Assembly: GCA_001931535.1 (NCBI GenBank) | Contig: CP016211.1 | Coordinates: 834,501 to 898,500, forward strand | Origin: Minicystis rosea | GTDB taxonomy: Bacteria; Myxococcota_A; Polyangia; Polyangiales; Polyangiaceae | Reading direction: 5' to 3' | DNA length: 64,000 bases | Part shown: positions 55,302 to 63,089 of the stretch, piece after piece | How the letters are laid out: every line of letters begins with the position of its first letter | How positions within the stretch are numbered: the stretch's first letter is position 1 | Made by a program: the position numbers and the translations under genes | Notes under the pieces: generated by a model | What the model saw: only the letters and a program-made list of their open reading frames with translations | Told to the model about the DNA's origin: nothing | Database searches by the model: none

Positions 55302-57476
55302 GTGAGCAACATCCGGACACAGACGACGCTCGTGTGCGGCGCGCTGGCCATCGCCATCGCGGTCTCGGCCGTGCTGCGTGGCCGTGTGCGGCCGGTGCAC
55401 CTGCTCTTTGCGGGCTTCGCGGCCGACATCGGTCTTTGGTACCTCTCGCAGTCCGCGTTCTTCGGTCTCTCGCAGTCGCCCGGTTGGCAGACCGCGATCG
55501 TCATCCTCGCCGTCGCGCTCCCGCAGTTCGCGCTCCGCCTCTTCGAGGCCATGGTGCCGCACGAGGATGGCCACAGCCCCCGCCTGCTGCGCGTGGCCAC
55601 TTTGCTGCTCGTGGTCATGGTCCCGCTCGTCGCGCTGCTCCCGCTGCGGCCCGAGGGCTCGCCGATCCTGCGCGTCTCGATCTTCTTCTACGTCTTCGCG
55701 CTGCTCACAGCGGGCCTCTACACGCTTGGCCAGCGCGGCTTGCAGAGCCCTTCGCGCGACACCCAGCGTCGCGTGCGCTTCCTCGTCGTCATCGGCGCCG
55801 CGGCCGGCTTGGCGAGCCTCTTCGACTTCGCCTGGTTCCTCACCGAGAGCCTCGGGTGGCCGCCCGTCGGTGCGGTGCTCTCGATCGTCTTTCTCTTCCT
55901 GCTCGCCGAAGCGCTGCGGCACGAGCGCCTGCTCGATCTCTACGAGCTCCTCGCGCGCCTGCTCGTGGCCACCGCGGTCGCGTTCCTGATCGCGCTCATC
56001 TTCTATTTCCTCGCGGTCAAGCTCGGCCAATTCCGGACGATGTACTTGAACGTCGTCCTCGCCGCGATCGTGATCATCCTCATCTTCGATCCGCTGCGCG
56101 AGCGTGTGGAGGGCGCGATTCAGCGCTTCTTCCGCGAGCGTTTCGATCTCGAGTCGTCCATCGCGCTCCTCCGCCGGCGCCTCGTGCACATCCTCGAGGT
56201 CGACGAGATGGCCGCCATGGTGATGGCCGGGCTCGATCAATCGCGGCGCGTCACGGCCGCGGGGCTCTACCTGCGCGACCAGGATGGTACCGGCTTCGAT
56301 CTCCTTGCCTCGTTGGGATCGCGCGTGCCGCGCCGGCTCGAGGTGGCGACGTCGCGCGCGCTGCTCGATCGCTTGGAGCAAGGCCCGCTCGCGCTCGAAG
56401 AGGTGGAGCGCGACACACGCGATCGACGCGCGCGCGACGAGCGTGACGACGCCGGTGAGGCCGTGCTCGCCGCGGCCGCCGTGCTCGGACACCTCCGGCA
56501 CGGCGTGGTGATCGCGGTCCGCGACGAGGCCCGCGAGATCATCGGCCTCCTCGTGGTCACCGACGATCGCGCGCGGGACGCGTTCTCGCCGGAGGAAGCG
56601 GCGCTCCTCGGCACCGTCGCGGCCCAGATCGGCGTCGTGCTGGAGAACTCGCGCGTCTACGCGCAGATGAAGGAGCGTGATCGCCTGGCCGTGCTCGGCC
56701 AGATGGCGGCGGGCCTCGCGCACGAGATCCGAAATCCTCTCGGCGCCATCAAGGGCGCGGCCCAGCTCCTCTCCGATCCACCCGAGGGCGCGAGCCTCGA
56801 TCCCGCGTCGCGCGAGTTCCTCGGCATCATCTTGGAGGAGGTCGACCGGCTCGATCGCGTGGTCGGATCGGTGCTGGACTTGTCGCGCTCGCACGACAGC
56901 GCGGTGGTGCCCACCGATGTGAACGCCATCGTCCGCCGCACGATTCAGATCCTCTCCGCGGAGCCCGGGAGCGAGGAGCTCAAGGTCGAGCTCGCCTTGG
57001 AGCCGACGCTGCCCCGCGTGGCCATCGATCCCGAGCAGCTCCGCCAGGTGCTCATGAACCTGCTCCGCAATGCGGCGCAGGCCATGAAAGGCCGCGGCAA
57101 AGTGGTGGTCTCCACGCGCGTGCGCTTCGGGCGCGGCACGCGATCGGGCCCAGGCTCGGACGAGCCGCACGTCGAGGTGACCGTCGCCGACAACGGGCCG
57201 GGTATCTCGCAGAAGGTGCTGGAGAACCTGTTCATGCCCTTCTTCACCACGAAGGAGAAAGGCACTGGCCTCGGCCTCGCCATCAGCCAGCGCATCGTGC
57301 AGAACGCCGGCGGCCGCATCGACGTGCGATCGTACGAAGGGAAGGGGAGCACCTTCGCGGTCATCCTCCCCGCGGCCATGGATGCTCTCGGCACGCCCAC
57401 CCCGAGCCCCGTCGCCAAGATCGCCGCCGTCACGATTGATGTCCCCGAGCCGAGCTCCAAAGGCGGATCTGTATAG
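55302..57476 (+). CDS. Sensor histidine kinase with 7-8 TM N-terminus and GAF domain
   Basis: The 724-residue protein starts at GTG 55302. The N-terminal about 270 residues form seven to eight membrane helices, a GAF-like domain follows (about 300-455), then the HisKA dimerisation helix with phosphoacceptor His474 (AAGLAHEIRNPLG). The ATPase domain has N box NLLRNAAQAM, G1 DNGPGI, F box FFTTKEKG and G2 GLGLAI. Architecture and order resemble NtrB-like and PrsK-type kinases that feed sigma-54 activators, which suits the activator encoded just upstream, although that one has no visible receiver domain. No response regulator is adjacent. Confidence 0.93.
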   Translation: MSNIRTQTTLVCGALAIAIAVSAVLRGRVRPVHLLFAGFAADIGLWYLSQSAFFGLSQSPGWQTAIVILAVALPQFALRLFEAMVPHEDGHSPRLLRVATLLLVVMVPLVALLPLRPEGSPILRVSIFFYVFALLTAGLYTLGQRGLQSPSRDTQRRVRFLVVIGAAAGLASLFDFAWFLTESLGWPPVGAVLSIVFLFLLAEALRHERLLDLYELLARLLVATAVAFLIALIFYFLAVKLGQFRTMYLNVVLAAIVIILIFDPLRERVEGAIQRFFRERFDLESSIALLRRRLVHILEVDEMAAMVMAGLDQSRRVTAAGLYLRDQDGTGFDLLASLGSRVPRRLEVATSRALLDRLEQGPLALEEVERDTRDRRARDERDDAGEAVLAAAAVLGHLRHGVVIAVRDEAREIIGLLVVTDDRARDAFSPEEAALLGTVAAQIGVVLENSRVYAQMKERDRLAVLGQMAAGLAHEIRNPLGAIKGAAQLLSDPPEGASLDPASREFLGIILEEVDRLDRVVGSVLDLSRSHDSAVVPTDVNAIVRRTIQILSAEPGSEELKVELALEPTLPRVAIDPEQLRQVLMNLLRNAAQAMKGRGKVVVSTRVRFGRGTRSGPGSDEPHVEVTVADNGPGISQKVLENLFMPFFTTKEKGTGLGLAISQRIVQNAGGRIDVRSYEGKGSTFAVILPAAMDALGTPTPSPVAKIAAVTIDVPEPSSKGGSV

Positions 57477-57850
57477 AGCCCATCCCCGTAGATCCCCACG
57501 TCGCCGGCCGGCTCGGTCCGGTCTACGAGATAGGCTCTTGGGTGTAGACCGTAATCGATTGGCGCGCGTCCAATCACGATCGCATGCGGGTCCGTCGCGA
57601 TCGGCGAATCGCCAACCATTCAGCTCGAGTGCCCCAGGGCAGCTTGTCTTGAATGCGAGAGCGCATCGTCCGTCTCACGCCGGCTCGCGTGGTGAGGAAC
57701 ACGCCCCGCACGTCATTGTCGCTGTACACAACAGATGTTTGGGGCTGTACTGGCAAGTGGCGCAATGGCATAGGGCCGTTGCCCCACCAGTCTCGGGCAC
57801 GGGGGCTCGAGGCGCGGTGGCTGCTGCGCGGTTATTAGGAGACGGATCTC
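57477..57850 (+). other. Structured 374-bp intergenic region before the BON gene
   Basis: It holds at least three hairpins. CGGTCTAC (57519-57526) pairs with GTAGACCG (57544-57551). GATTGG (57557-57562) pairs with CCAATC (57570-57575). A 12-bp stem at 57758-57786, with one C-C mismatch and one G-U pair, lies 65 bp before the BON start codon. It may be a leader or a small RNA gene. No protein gene is supported. Confidence 0.45.
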
Positions 57851-58342
57851 ATGCGTACTTCGGCGATCTGGACGGTGCTTGGACTCTGCGGCGCGCTCAC
57901 GACGACGGCGTGCTCCAACATGAAGGCGATTCAGAAGGAGGTCGCGGCGGATCTCAAGCAAGCCCAGTCGATCCAGAAGCAGGTCGAGGCGGTGAAGAAG
58001 GGTGACGTCGGCGCGGCCGGCGACGCGACCCTCTCCGTGGCGGTCAAGGGCGCGCTCGAGAAGGACGCGGCTCTCAAGGGCCAGACCATCGAGGTCGAGG
58101 TGAAGAGCGGCGTCGTGCACCTCAAGGGCAACACCACTGCCGAGGCCAAGACGCACGCCGAGAAGGTGGCCAAGGGCGTCACCGGCGTGACCAAGGTCGT
58201 GAACGAGCTCAAGGCGCCCGGCAGCAAGGACGCCAAGGACAAGGACGACGACGACAAGCCGACGCGCGCCAAGACGGCCGACAAGGACGACAAGAACGAC
58301 AAGGACAAGAACGACAAGCCTACGCGCGCTTCGAAAAAGTGA
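57851..58342 (+). CDS. BON-domain lipoprotein
   Basis: The 163-residue protein has a lipoprotein signal (GLCGALTTTAC), a helical segment (NMKAIQKEVAADLKQAQSIQ) and a BON domain at about residues 60-122 (ATLSVAVKGALEKDAALKGQ, then SGVVHLKGNTTAEAKTHAEKV). A Lys/Asp-rich repetitive tail (KDDDDKPTRAK, NDKPTRASKK) follows. BON domains bind phospholipid or peptidoglycan surfaces and occur in OsmY-type envelope-stress proteins. AGGAG lies upstream of ATG 57851. The last 23 bp overlap tail to tail with the histidine kinase gene. Confidence 0.9.
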   Translation: MRTSAIWTVLGLCGALTTTACSNMKAIQKEVAADLKQAQSIQKQVEAVKKGDVGAAGDATLSVAVKGALEKDAALKGQTIEVEVKSGVVHLKGNTTAEAKTHAEKVAKGVTGVTKVVNELKAPGSKDAKDKDDDDKPTRAKTADKDDKNDKDKNDKPTRASKK

Positions 58343-59759
58343 TGCGCATGCGGGTGCGATCGCCGATGCGGTCGTAGCCGAGCGTCGCGCCCTTCGCTTC
58401 GAGCAAGAGACGCGAGATCCAGAGCCCGAGCCCGGTCCCTTCGGGCTTGGTCGTGAAGAACGGCTCGAACAGCTCCGCGCGGCGGGCCTCGGGGATTCCG
58501 GGCCCGGCGTCTTCTACGTCCAGCATCGCCACACCCTGCTCGGCGCTCACGCGCACGATCACCACCGCCCCGCGCGGGCTCGCCTCGATGGCGTTGCGCA
58601 GCAGGTTGTCCACGGCCGCAGCGAGCGCGTCGGGATCGGCGACGGCCAGCGCGTCGCCGTGTCGCTCGAGGCGCACCTCGGCGCGCTGGGCCGCGGCGAC
58701 GGCGCGCGCAATGCGTTCATCGGCGAGCGGGCCCAGCGCGATCTCGCGGCGGTTCAAGGTCTTCGCGCGGCTCACCGTGAGGAGCGACTCCACGAGCCGG
58801 TTGAGCCGCGCGATCTCACCGAGGCACACGCCCACGTCTTCGCGCGAGGCGGTGTCGAGGCCGCCGCTGCGGGCCAGCAAATCGAGGCGCAGCTTCATGC
58901 CCGCGAGCGGGTTTCTCACCTCGTGCGCCACGCCCGCGACCACGCGACCGAGCGCCGTGAGCCGCTGATCACGCGCGAGCTGCGCCTCCAGCGCGCGCTC
59001 GCGATCGCGTGCATCGGCGAGGTGCGCCGCCATCGCCGAGAGCCCCGCGGCGATGTCGCGGAGCTCGCTGGCCCGCGGGCGCGGCACCGGCGCGCGCAGG
59101 TTGCCCGAGAGCTGCACGAGCGCGCCCGAGAGCTGATCGGCGCCGCGACGAAGCGCGATCATCGCATCGATGGTGAAGCCCGCGAGCGCCGCCGCCGCGA
59201 TGGCGAGGAGCACCACCTCGAAGGGCCACGCCGGCGTGTCGTCACCGCCGCGCGTGCGCGTCCGTGTGAGAAACCACGCGGCCCCTCGATCTCCGATCGC
59301 CACCGCCGCCACTTGGCTCACGCTGCGCGGTTGATCGATGCGCCCCTTCGCCGGCGCGCCCGGTCGAGCCTTGGCGCAAAGCGCGGACACCGCGTCTTGC
59401 ACCTCGGGCGAGATCGCATGGCGCGGGCCTTCGCGCTCGCCGCGGCCCGGTCGTCCGGCCATGGCCAGGATCGCGCCGTTGCGCATGCAATACCCGCCGG
59501 CCGCGTTGGCCAACGGACGCAGCACGCTCGACGCCGTGCCTTGCAGCTTGCCTCGCATGTCACCGTCGGGCGGGCCTCCGAGCATCCCCGGATCGACGCG
59601 CTCGGCGAGCGCTTGAGCGCCGGCCTCCGCATCGGCCTCGGCCGCGCGCTCGCGGGCGGCGTTGGTGCTCGCGAGCAGATGGATGATGGCGATCACGGCG
59701 ATCACGAGCGCCGAGAGGCCGAGGACGAGCACGACGGCGAGCCGCCGGCGCAGGGACAT
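58320..59759 (-). CDS. Sensor histidine kinase (two TM, HAMP-like linker)
   Basis: The 479-residue kinase has TM helix 1 (VVLVLGLSALVIAVIAIIHL), a periplasmic domain of about 150 residues, TM helix 2 (VVLLAIAAAALAGFTIDAMI) and a HAMP-like linker. The HisKA helix with His279 (VAGVAHEVRNPL) follows, then an ATPase domain (NLLRNAIEAS, EDAGPGIP, FFTTKPEGTGLGL). It is a complete orphan kinase with no response regulator in the neighbourhood. The start at ATG 59759 gives a short basic N-terminus. It overlaps the BON gene at the 3' ends; the OB-fold gene upstream is on the same strand, 177 bp away. Confidence 0.93.
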   Translation of the reverse strand: MSLRRRLAVVLVLGLSALVIAVIAIIHLLASTNAARERAAEADAEAGAQALAERVDPGMLGGPPDGDMRGKLQGTASSVLRPLANAAGGYCMRNGAILAMAGRPGRGEREGPRHAISPEVQDAVSALCAKARPGAPAKGRIDQPRSVSQVAAVAIGDRGAAWFLTRTRTRGGDDTPAWPFEVVLLAIAAAALAGFTIDAMIALRRGADQLSGALVQLSGNLRAPVPRPRASELRDIAAGLSAMAAHLADARDRERALEAQLARDQRLTALGRVVAGVAHEVRNPLAGMKLRLDLLARSGGLDTASREDVGVCLGEIARLNRLVESLLTVSRAKTLNRREIALGPLADERIARAVAAAQRAEVRLERHGDALAVADPDALAAAVDNLLRNAIEASPRGAVVIVRVSAEQGVAMLDVEDAGPGIPEARRAELFEPFFTTKPEGTGLGLWISRLLLEAKGATLGYDRIGDRTRMRITFSKRA

Positions 59760-59936
59760 GAATGGCTCCGGATCTGGAGGGCCAAGCGCTCATCGCGCGC
59801 GACCCTCGGACTGCGAAATCGGGAAGGCCCCGCACCCATCACGAGGCCTCGTCCGGACGAGCGAAGAGGCCCCGCGCAGCGCGCCCGAGGCCCGATCGCC
59901 CGATCGCCCGATGTTTCGCAAGTCGGCGCGCCGGCG

Positions 59937-60656
59937 TCAAACCGGCGGGGTGCCGCCCTTCCCGTGGTGGTGACCGCGCGTCGGGCGCGGCAGCGTCCGT
60001 GTCTCACCGCTCGGCAGCGTGATCGTCTCGATCCGCAGCGCCTTGCCCGGCGCGTATGCGCCGCCTTTGCCGCTCACCGAGACGCGATCGCCGACCTTGA
60101 GCCCGAGCGTCTCGAGCCCCGGTCCGCTCGCCGTCGTACCGTCGTCGAGCAGAAGCGCGTGAGCGTGCCCACGTGGGCTCGACACCACACCCGTCACGCG
60201 TCCCGTCGCCGTCAGCGGCGCGAGCGGCTGGCGCTGCCGGTGCTGCGCGCGCTGCTCGCCGTCGCCGTCGCGGCGCTCTCTGCGCCCGAGCGGCTTCGTT
60301 CCATCGATGATCACCGCGCCGTTCTGGCGCACGAGCGCGCGTGTGATCACGGTGCCCGTCGGCGTCCGCGCCCCGAAGCCTTCGATGCGCAGCGCATCGC
60401 CGGGCTTGAGCGCCGCGGCGGCGCCGAGCGTCGCGTGCCGCGGCACGTGCACGATGCTGCCGTCCTGCATCGCGATCGCCATCACCTTCCCCCGCGGATT
60501 CACCACGTAACGCTGGAAGCGACCATCCATCGTCACCGGCGACGTCGCCTTCGCGGCGGGCGGCGGCTCGGCGAACGCGGGCGCGGCCGTCATCGCGAGA
60601 CCGGCGCAAGGGAGGGCGAGGGCGAGCAGGAACGAGAGAGGATTGCGGCGCTTCAT
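59937..60656 (-). CDS. Exported hypothetical protein (OB/KOW-like repeats)
   Basis: The 239-residue protein has a Sec signal peptide (residues 1-29, APAFAEPPP). Two similar beta-barrel-like halves follow: MDGRFQRYVVNPRGKVMAIA with HVPRHATLGAAAALKPGDAL, and TGRVTGVVSSPRGHAHALLL with LGLKVGDRVSVSG. The RxxxVxxPxGxxxAxxL pattern and 'KPGDxLRIEG/KVGDRVSVSG' endings suggest duplicated OB-fold or similar five-strand domains. The C-terminus is His/Gly-rich (RGHHHGKGG). AAGGAG before ATG 60656 sets the start. Periplasmic, function unknown; a link to the adjacent histidine kinase is possible. Confidence 0.75.
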   Translation of the reverse strand: MKRRNPLSFLLALALPCAGLAMTAAPAFAEPPPAAKATSPVTMDGRFQRYVVNPRGKVMAIAMQDGSIVHVPRHATLGAAAALKPGDALRIEGFGARTPTGTVITRALVRQNGAVIIDGTKPLGRRERRDGDGEQRAQHRQRQPLAPLTATGRVTGVVSSPRGHAHALLLDDGTTASGPGLETLGLKVGDRVSVSGKGGAYAPGKALRIETITLPSGETRTLPRPTRGHHHGKGGTPPV

Positions 60657-60897
60657 GATCGGGCTCCTTGCTGCGACGGCCGGGAGGGCGTCCCGTCGTC
60701 GGGCTGATGACCGACCCTTCAGCACACCTCGGGCCAGCGTATGTTTGCCGCGGATCCAAGCGCATCTCAGCGGCCTTCGCGCCCCGCGGCGTATCCCTCC
60801 GTGACGCTCGTCAACCCCGGATACACCTCGGACCGTGACACCTTCGCGGGCGGCTCGCCGTCGTGACGGCGGCCCCGCGCTCCCTTATGCTGCCCCG

Positions 60898-61809
60898 ATG
60901 CGAAGCGCGCTCATCGCCGCGGCCCTCATGATCATGCTGCCGGCGTGTGGATCGAACACCTCCGACGCCACCTCGTCGGGGAGCGGTGGCGGCAGCACCT
61001 CCACCGGCACGGGCGGGAGCCCCGGGCACACCACGCCGTCCGCCGCTCTCGTCCCCAAAGCCACCGGCCCGTGCCCTGAATTCACCGAGGGCAAGCAGAC
61101 CTTCTCTCCCGACGGCGTCGCGCGCGACGCGCTCGTGTGGATCGATCCGGCCAAGGCCGCCGCGCAGGACGGACCGCTCGTGTTCTTCTGGCACGGCGCG
61201 GGCGGCGATCCTTCGGAAGCCACGTATGCGCTCGGCCCTGCGCTCGCGGCCATCAAGGACATGGGCGGCGTCGTCGTCGCGCCGTACCACGATCCGGCGT
61301 CCACGTTGCTGCCTTGGTATCTCTGCCTCGGCGGCAGCGACGAGGGCGATCTTCGCGTCGCCGACGAGGCGCTCGCCTGCGCCATCGAGAAGGTCGGCGT
61401 CGACATGCGCCGCATCCACTCCGTCGGCTTCAGCGCCGGCGCGATGAACACCGAGCAATTCGCCGTGCGCCGCTCCGGCTACCTCGCCAGCATCGTCGCG
61501 TACTCGGGGGCCCGCGTCGGCGCCGTCGAAGAGCAGGATCCCGAGAACAAGTACCCGGCCATGCTCTTCTACGGCGGCCCCAACGACATCGTCGTCACCA
61601 ACTTCGATGACGGCGCGCACAACTACCACGACCTCCTCACCGAAGAAGGCCACTTCTCCTTCCTCTGCAATCACGGCAAAGGCCACACCGTCCCGAGCGA
61701 TGGGCGCGCCTCCGCGTGGCAGTTCCTGCAGGATCACCCCTTCGGCACGCAGCCCGAGCCCTACGAAAAGGGGCTCCCCGCCGGCTTCCCGAGCTATTGC
61801 TCTCTGTGA
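60898..61809 (+). CDS. Lipoprotein esterase of the PHB-depolymerase/LpqC type
   Basis: The 303-residue lipoprotein (MIMLPAC) has a Ser/Gly/Thr-rich linker and an alpha/beta-hydrolase domain. FFWHGAGGDP holds the oxyanion region, GFSAGA the nucleophile Ser179, YGGPNDIVV the Asp, and NHGKGHTV the His. The layout is that of esterase/PHB-depolymerase-like LpqC proteins. It should act outside the cytoplasm on an ester, possibly acyl or feruloyl. Several Cys may form disulfides. ATG 60898 begins the signal peptide; a longer frame does not improve it. Confidence 0.88.
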   Translation: MRSALIAAALMIMLPACGSNTSDATSSGSGGGSTSTGTGGSPGHTTPSAALVPKATGPCPEFTEGKQTFSPDGVARDALVWIDPAKAAAQDGPLVFFWHGAGGDPSEATYALGPALAAIKDMGGVVVAPYHDPASTLLPWYLCLGGSDEGDLRVADEALACAIEKVGVDMRRIHSVGFSAGAMNTEQFAVRRSGYLASIVAYSGARVGAVEEQDPENKYPAMLFYGGPNDIVVTNFDDGAHNYHDLLTEEGHFSFLCNHGKGHTVPSDGRASAWQFLQDHPFGTQPEPYEKGLPAGFPSYCSL

Positions 61810-61924
61810 TGATCGGGATGCTCACCATCGGCGTTCCCGATGATGTGGTGCACGCGTGATGCAGCCCGCGAGGCTTGGATGAAGGCTCGGCGTCGATGGC
61901 CGAGCCTTCACGTTGGGTCTCAAC

Positions 61925-62806
61925 TCAAACGACGAAGTCGAGCATCTGCACGCGCGTGAGATAGTCGCGCAGCACGGCCGCGTAGGCCTCGATCAAGAGG
62001 TCGAGCTTGATCAGCACGCCGTTCGTGTCGACGGCTTCGATGGTACCGCTCACGGGCACCTCGTCGCTCGGCGTGATGAGCACGCCGCTCCAGTGCGCGC
62101 CGGCCTTGAGCGCGGCGGCGCCTTCGTGGTTGCCGATGCGGAGCAGGCCGTCCGACAGCTCCAGCACGGGCACAGTGCCGCCGCCGTCGAGGCGCACGGA
62201 GCCGTGGAGCGCGGGCACGGGCTCGACCAGGTAATGGCTGCGGCGGTTCTTCTCGATCAGATCCTCGAGCGTCTCGCACACCGCCTTGCTCAGCGGCGTC
62301 TCCTCGCTCTCGAGCACCAAATCGAGCAGCTTCTTCATGCCGCGCTGGGTGCGGATGAGGTTGCTCCGCACCTCGTCGAGGCGGCGCGCGTCGCGGCGGA
62401 CCTTGTCGGCCACGATGCCGAGGAGGTTGTGATAAAACGGGAACGCCACGTCGCCGTGCTTCTCGAAGAACTGCGTGAGCTCGGCGACGCCGATGCGCCA
62501 CACCTCGGAGGGCTGCGTCGTCACGGCCGTGGTGTTGCGGGGCAGGCCAGTGACCGCGCCGAGCTCGCCGATCGGCGCGATCGGGCTGAGCCGGAACCGC
62601 GGCTCGCCCTGCGCGCCCGGCTCGCGGAGCGCGACTTCGCCGCGGACCAGAAGGAGCAGGTGGGTCGGCCGGCTGCCGGCCTCGAACAGCACCTGACCGG
62701 CTTCGAGCGAGAGGCGCTCGAATGCGCCCACGAGCTCACCGAGATGGTCGTCGGTGATGCCGTGGAAGAGAGGGATCGCCTGAAGATCGGACGGACGGAC
62801 CGTCAT
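61925..62806 (-). CDS. Cyclic-nucleotide-binding-domain protein
   Basis: The 293-residue protein starts at ATG 62806 behind a GAGGAGG-type ribosome site. Residues about 8-125 form a CAP effector domain (PLFHGITDDHLGELVGAFER, AGQVLFEAGSRPTHLLLLVRG, PIGELGAVTGLPRNTTAVT), with the phosphate-binding cassette around IGELGAV...RNTT. There is no helix-turn-helix; the C-terminal about 110 residues (VPVSGTIEAVDTNGVLIKLD) are a small beta-rich unit of unknown role. Such domain-only proteins sense cAMP or related signals and act on partner proteins. A longer upstream frame to 63115 is rejected because it adds no domain. Confidence 0.85.
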   Translation of the reverse strand: MTVRPSDLQAIPLFHGITDDHLGELVGAFERLSLEAGQVLFEAGSRPTHLLLLVRGEVALREPGAQGEPRFRLSPIAPIGELGAVTGLPRNTTAVTTQPSEVWRIGVAELTQFFEKHGDVAFPFYHNLLGIVADKVRRDARRLDEVRSNLIRTQRGMKKLLDLVLESEETPLSKAVCETLEDLIEKNRRSHYLVEPVPALHGSVRLDGGGTVPVLELSDGLLRIGNHEGAAALKAGAHWSGVLITPSDEVPVSGTIEAVDTNGVLIKLDLLIEAYAAVLRDYLTRVQMLDFVV

Positions 62807-62897
62807 GAGGAGCCTCCTCGGCGTGCAGCTCGGAGGAGCTGCGCCGGCGGGATGTGAACCTGGACGCCCGTCGTGGTCAAGGGTCCCACGCGCATGG

Positions 62898-62931
62898 GCG
62901 TGCTTGTTCGCGCAATTCGTGCGAATCCCGA
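62898..62931. promoter_or_regulatory. Dyad region upstream of the cNMP-binding gene
   Basis: GCGTGCTTGTTC (shared with 27062-27073) leads into TTCGCGC-AATTC-GTGCGAA (62908-62926, one mismatch). TGCGAATCCCGA follows, shared with 10720-10731, and GTGCGAATCC is also half of the perfect dyad at 30924. It lies about 95 bp upstream of the minus-strand start and on the far side of the SUFU-like gene. Confidence 0.45.
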
Positions 62932-63089
62932 CCCTCTGCGGCGCGGCCCACTGTGCTCTGCACCATTGCGACGCCGGCCCCCGATCGCCGTCGCAATCAG
63001 CGTCGCGCAATGCCTCGCCTGATCGAGCGCGCTGCCTCGTGGTTGCGTCGCTTGACGTTGTCGTGCACCGAACAGTATGGCTCGCGGCC

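Noticed and set aside
54930..57170. A 746-codon minus-strand frame across the histidine kinase
   Set aside because: Glu/Arg/His-rich mirror of the kinase; the plus strand has intact H, N, G1, F and G2 boxes.
57750..57766. A sigma-54 promoter (TGGCA...GC) before the BON gene
   Set aside because: The spacing between GG and the would-be GC is wrong for the -24/-12 pattern.
57477..57850. A tRNA or other standard RNA gene in the hairpin-rich gap
   Set aside because: No cloverleaf, T-loop GTTCGA or CCA-end pattern fits the stems.
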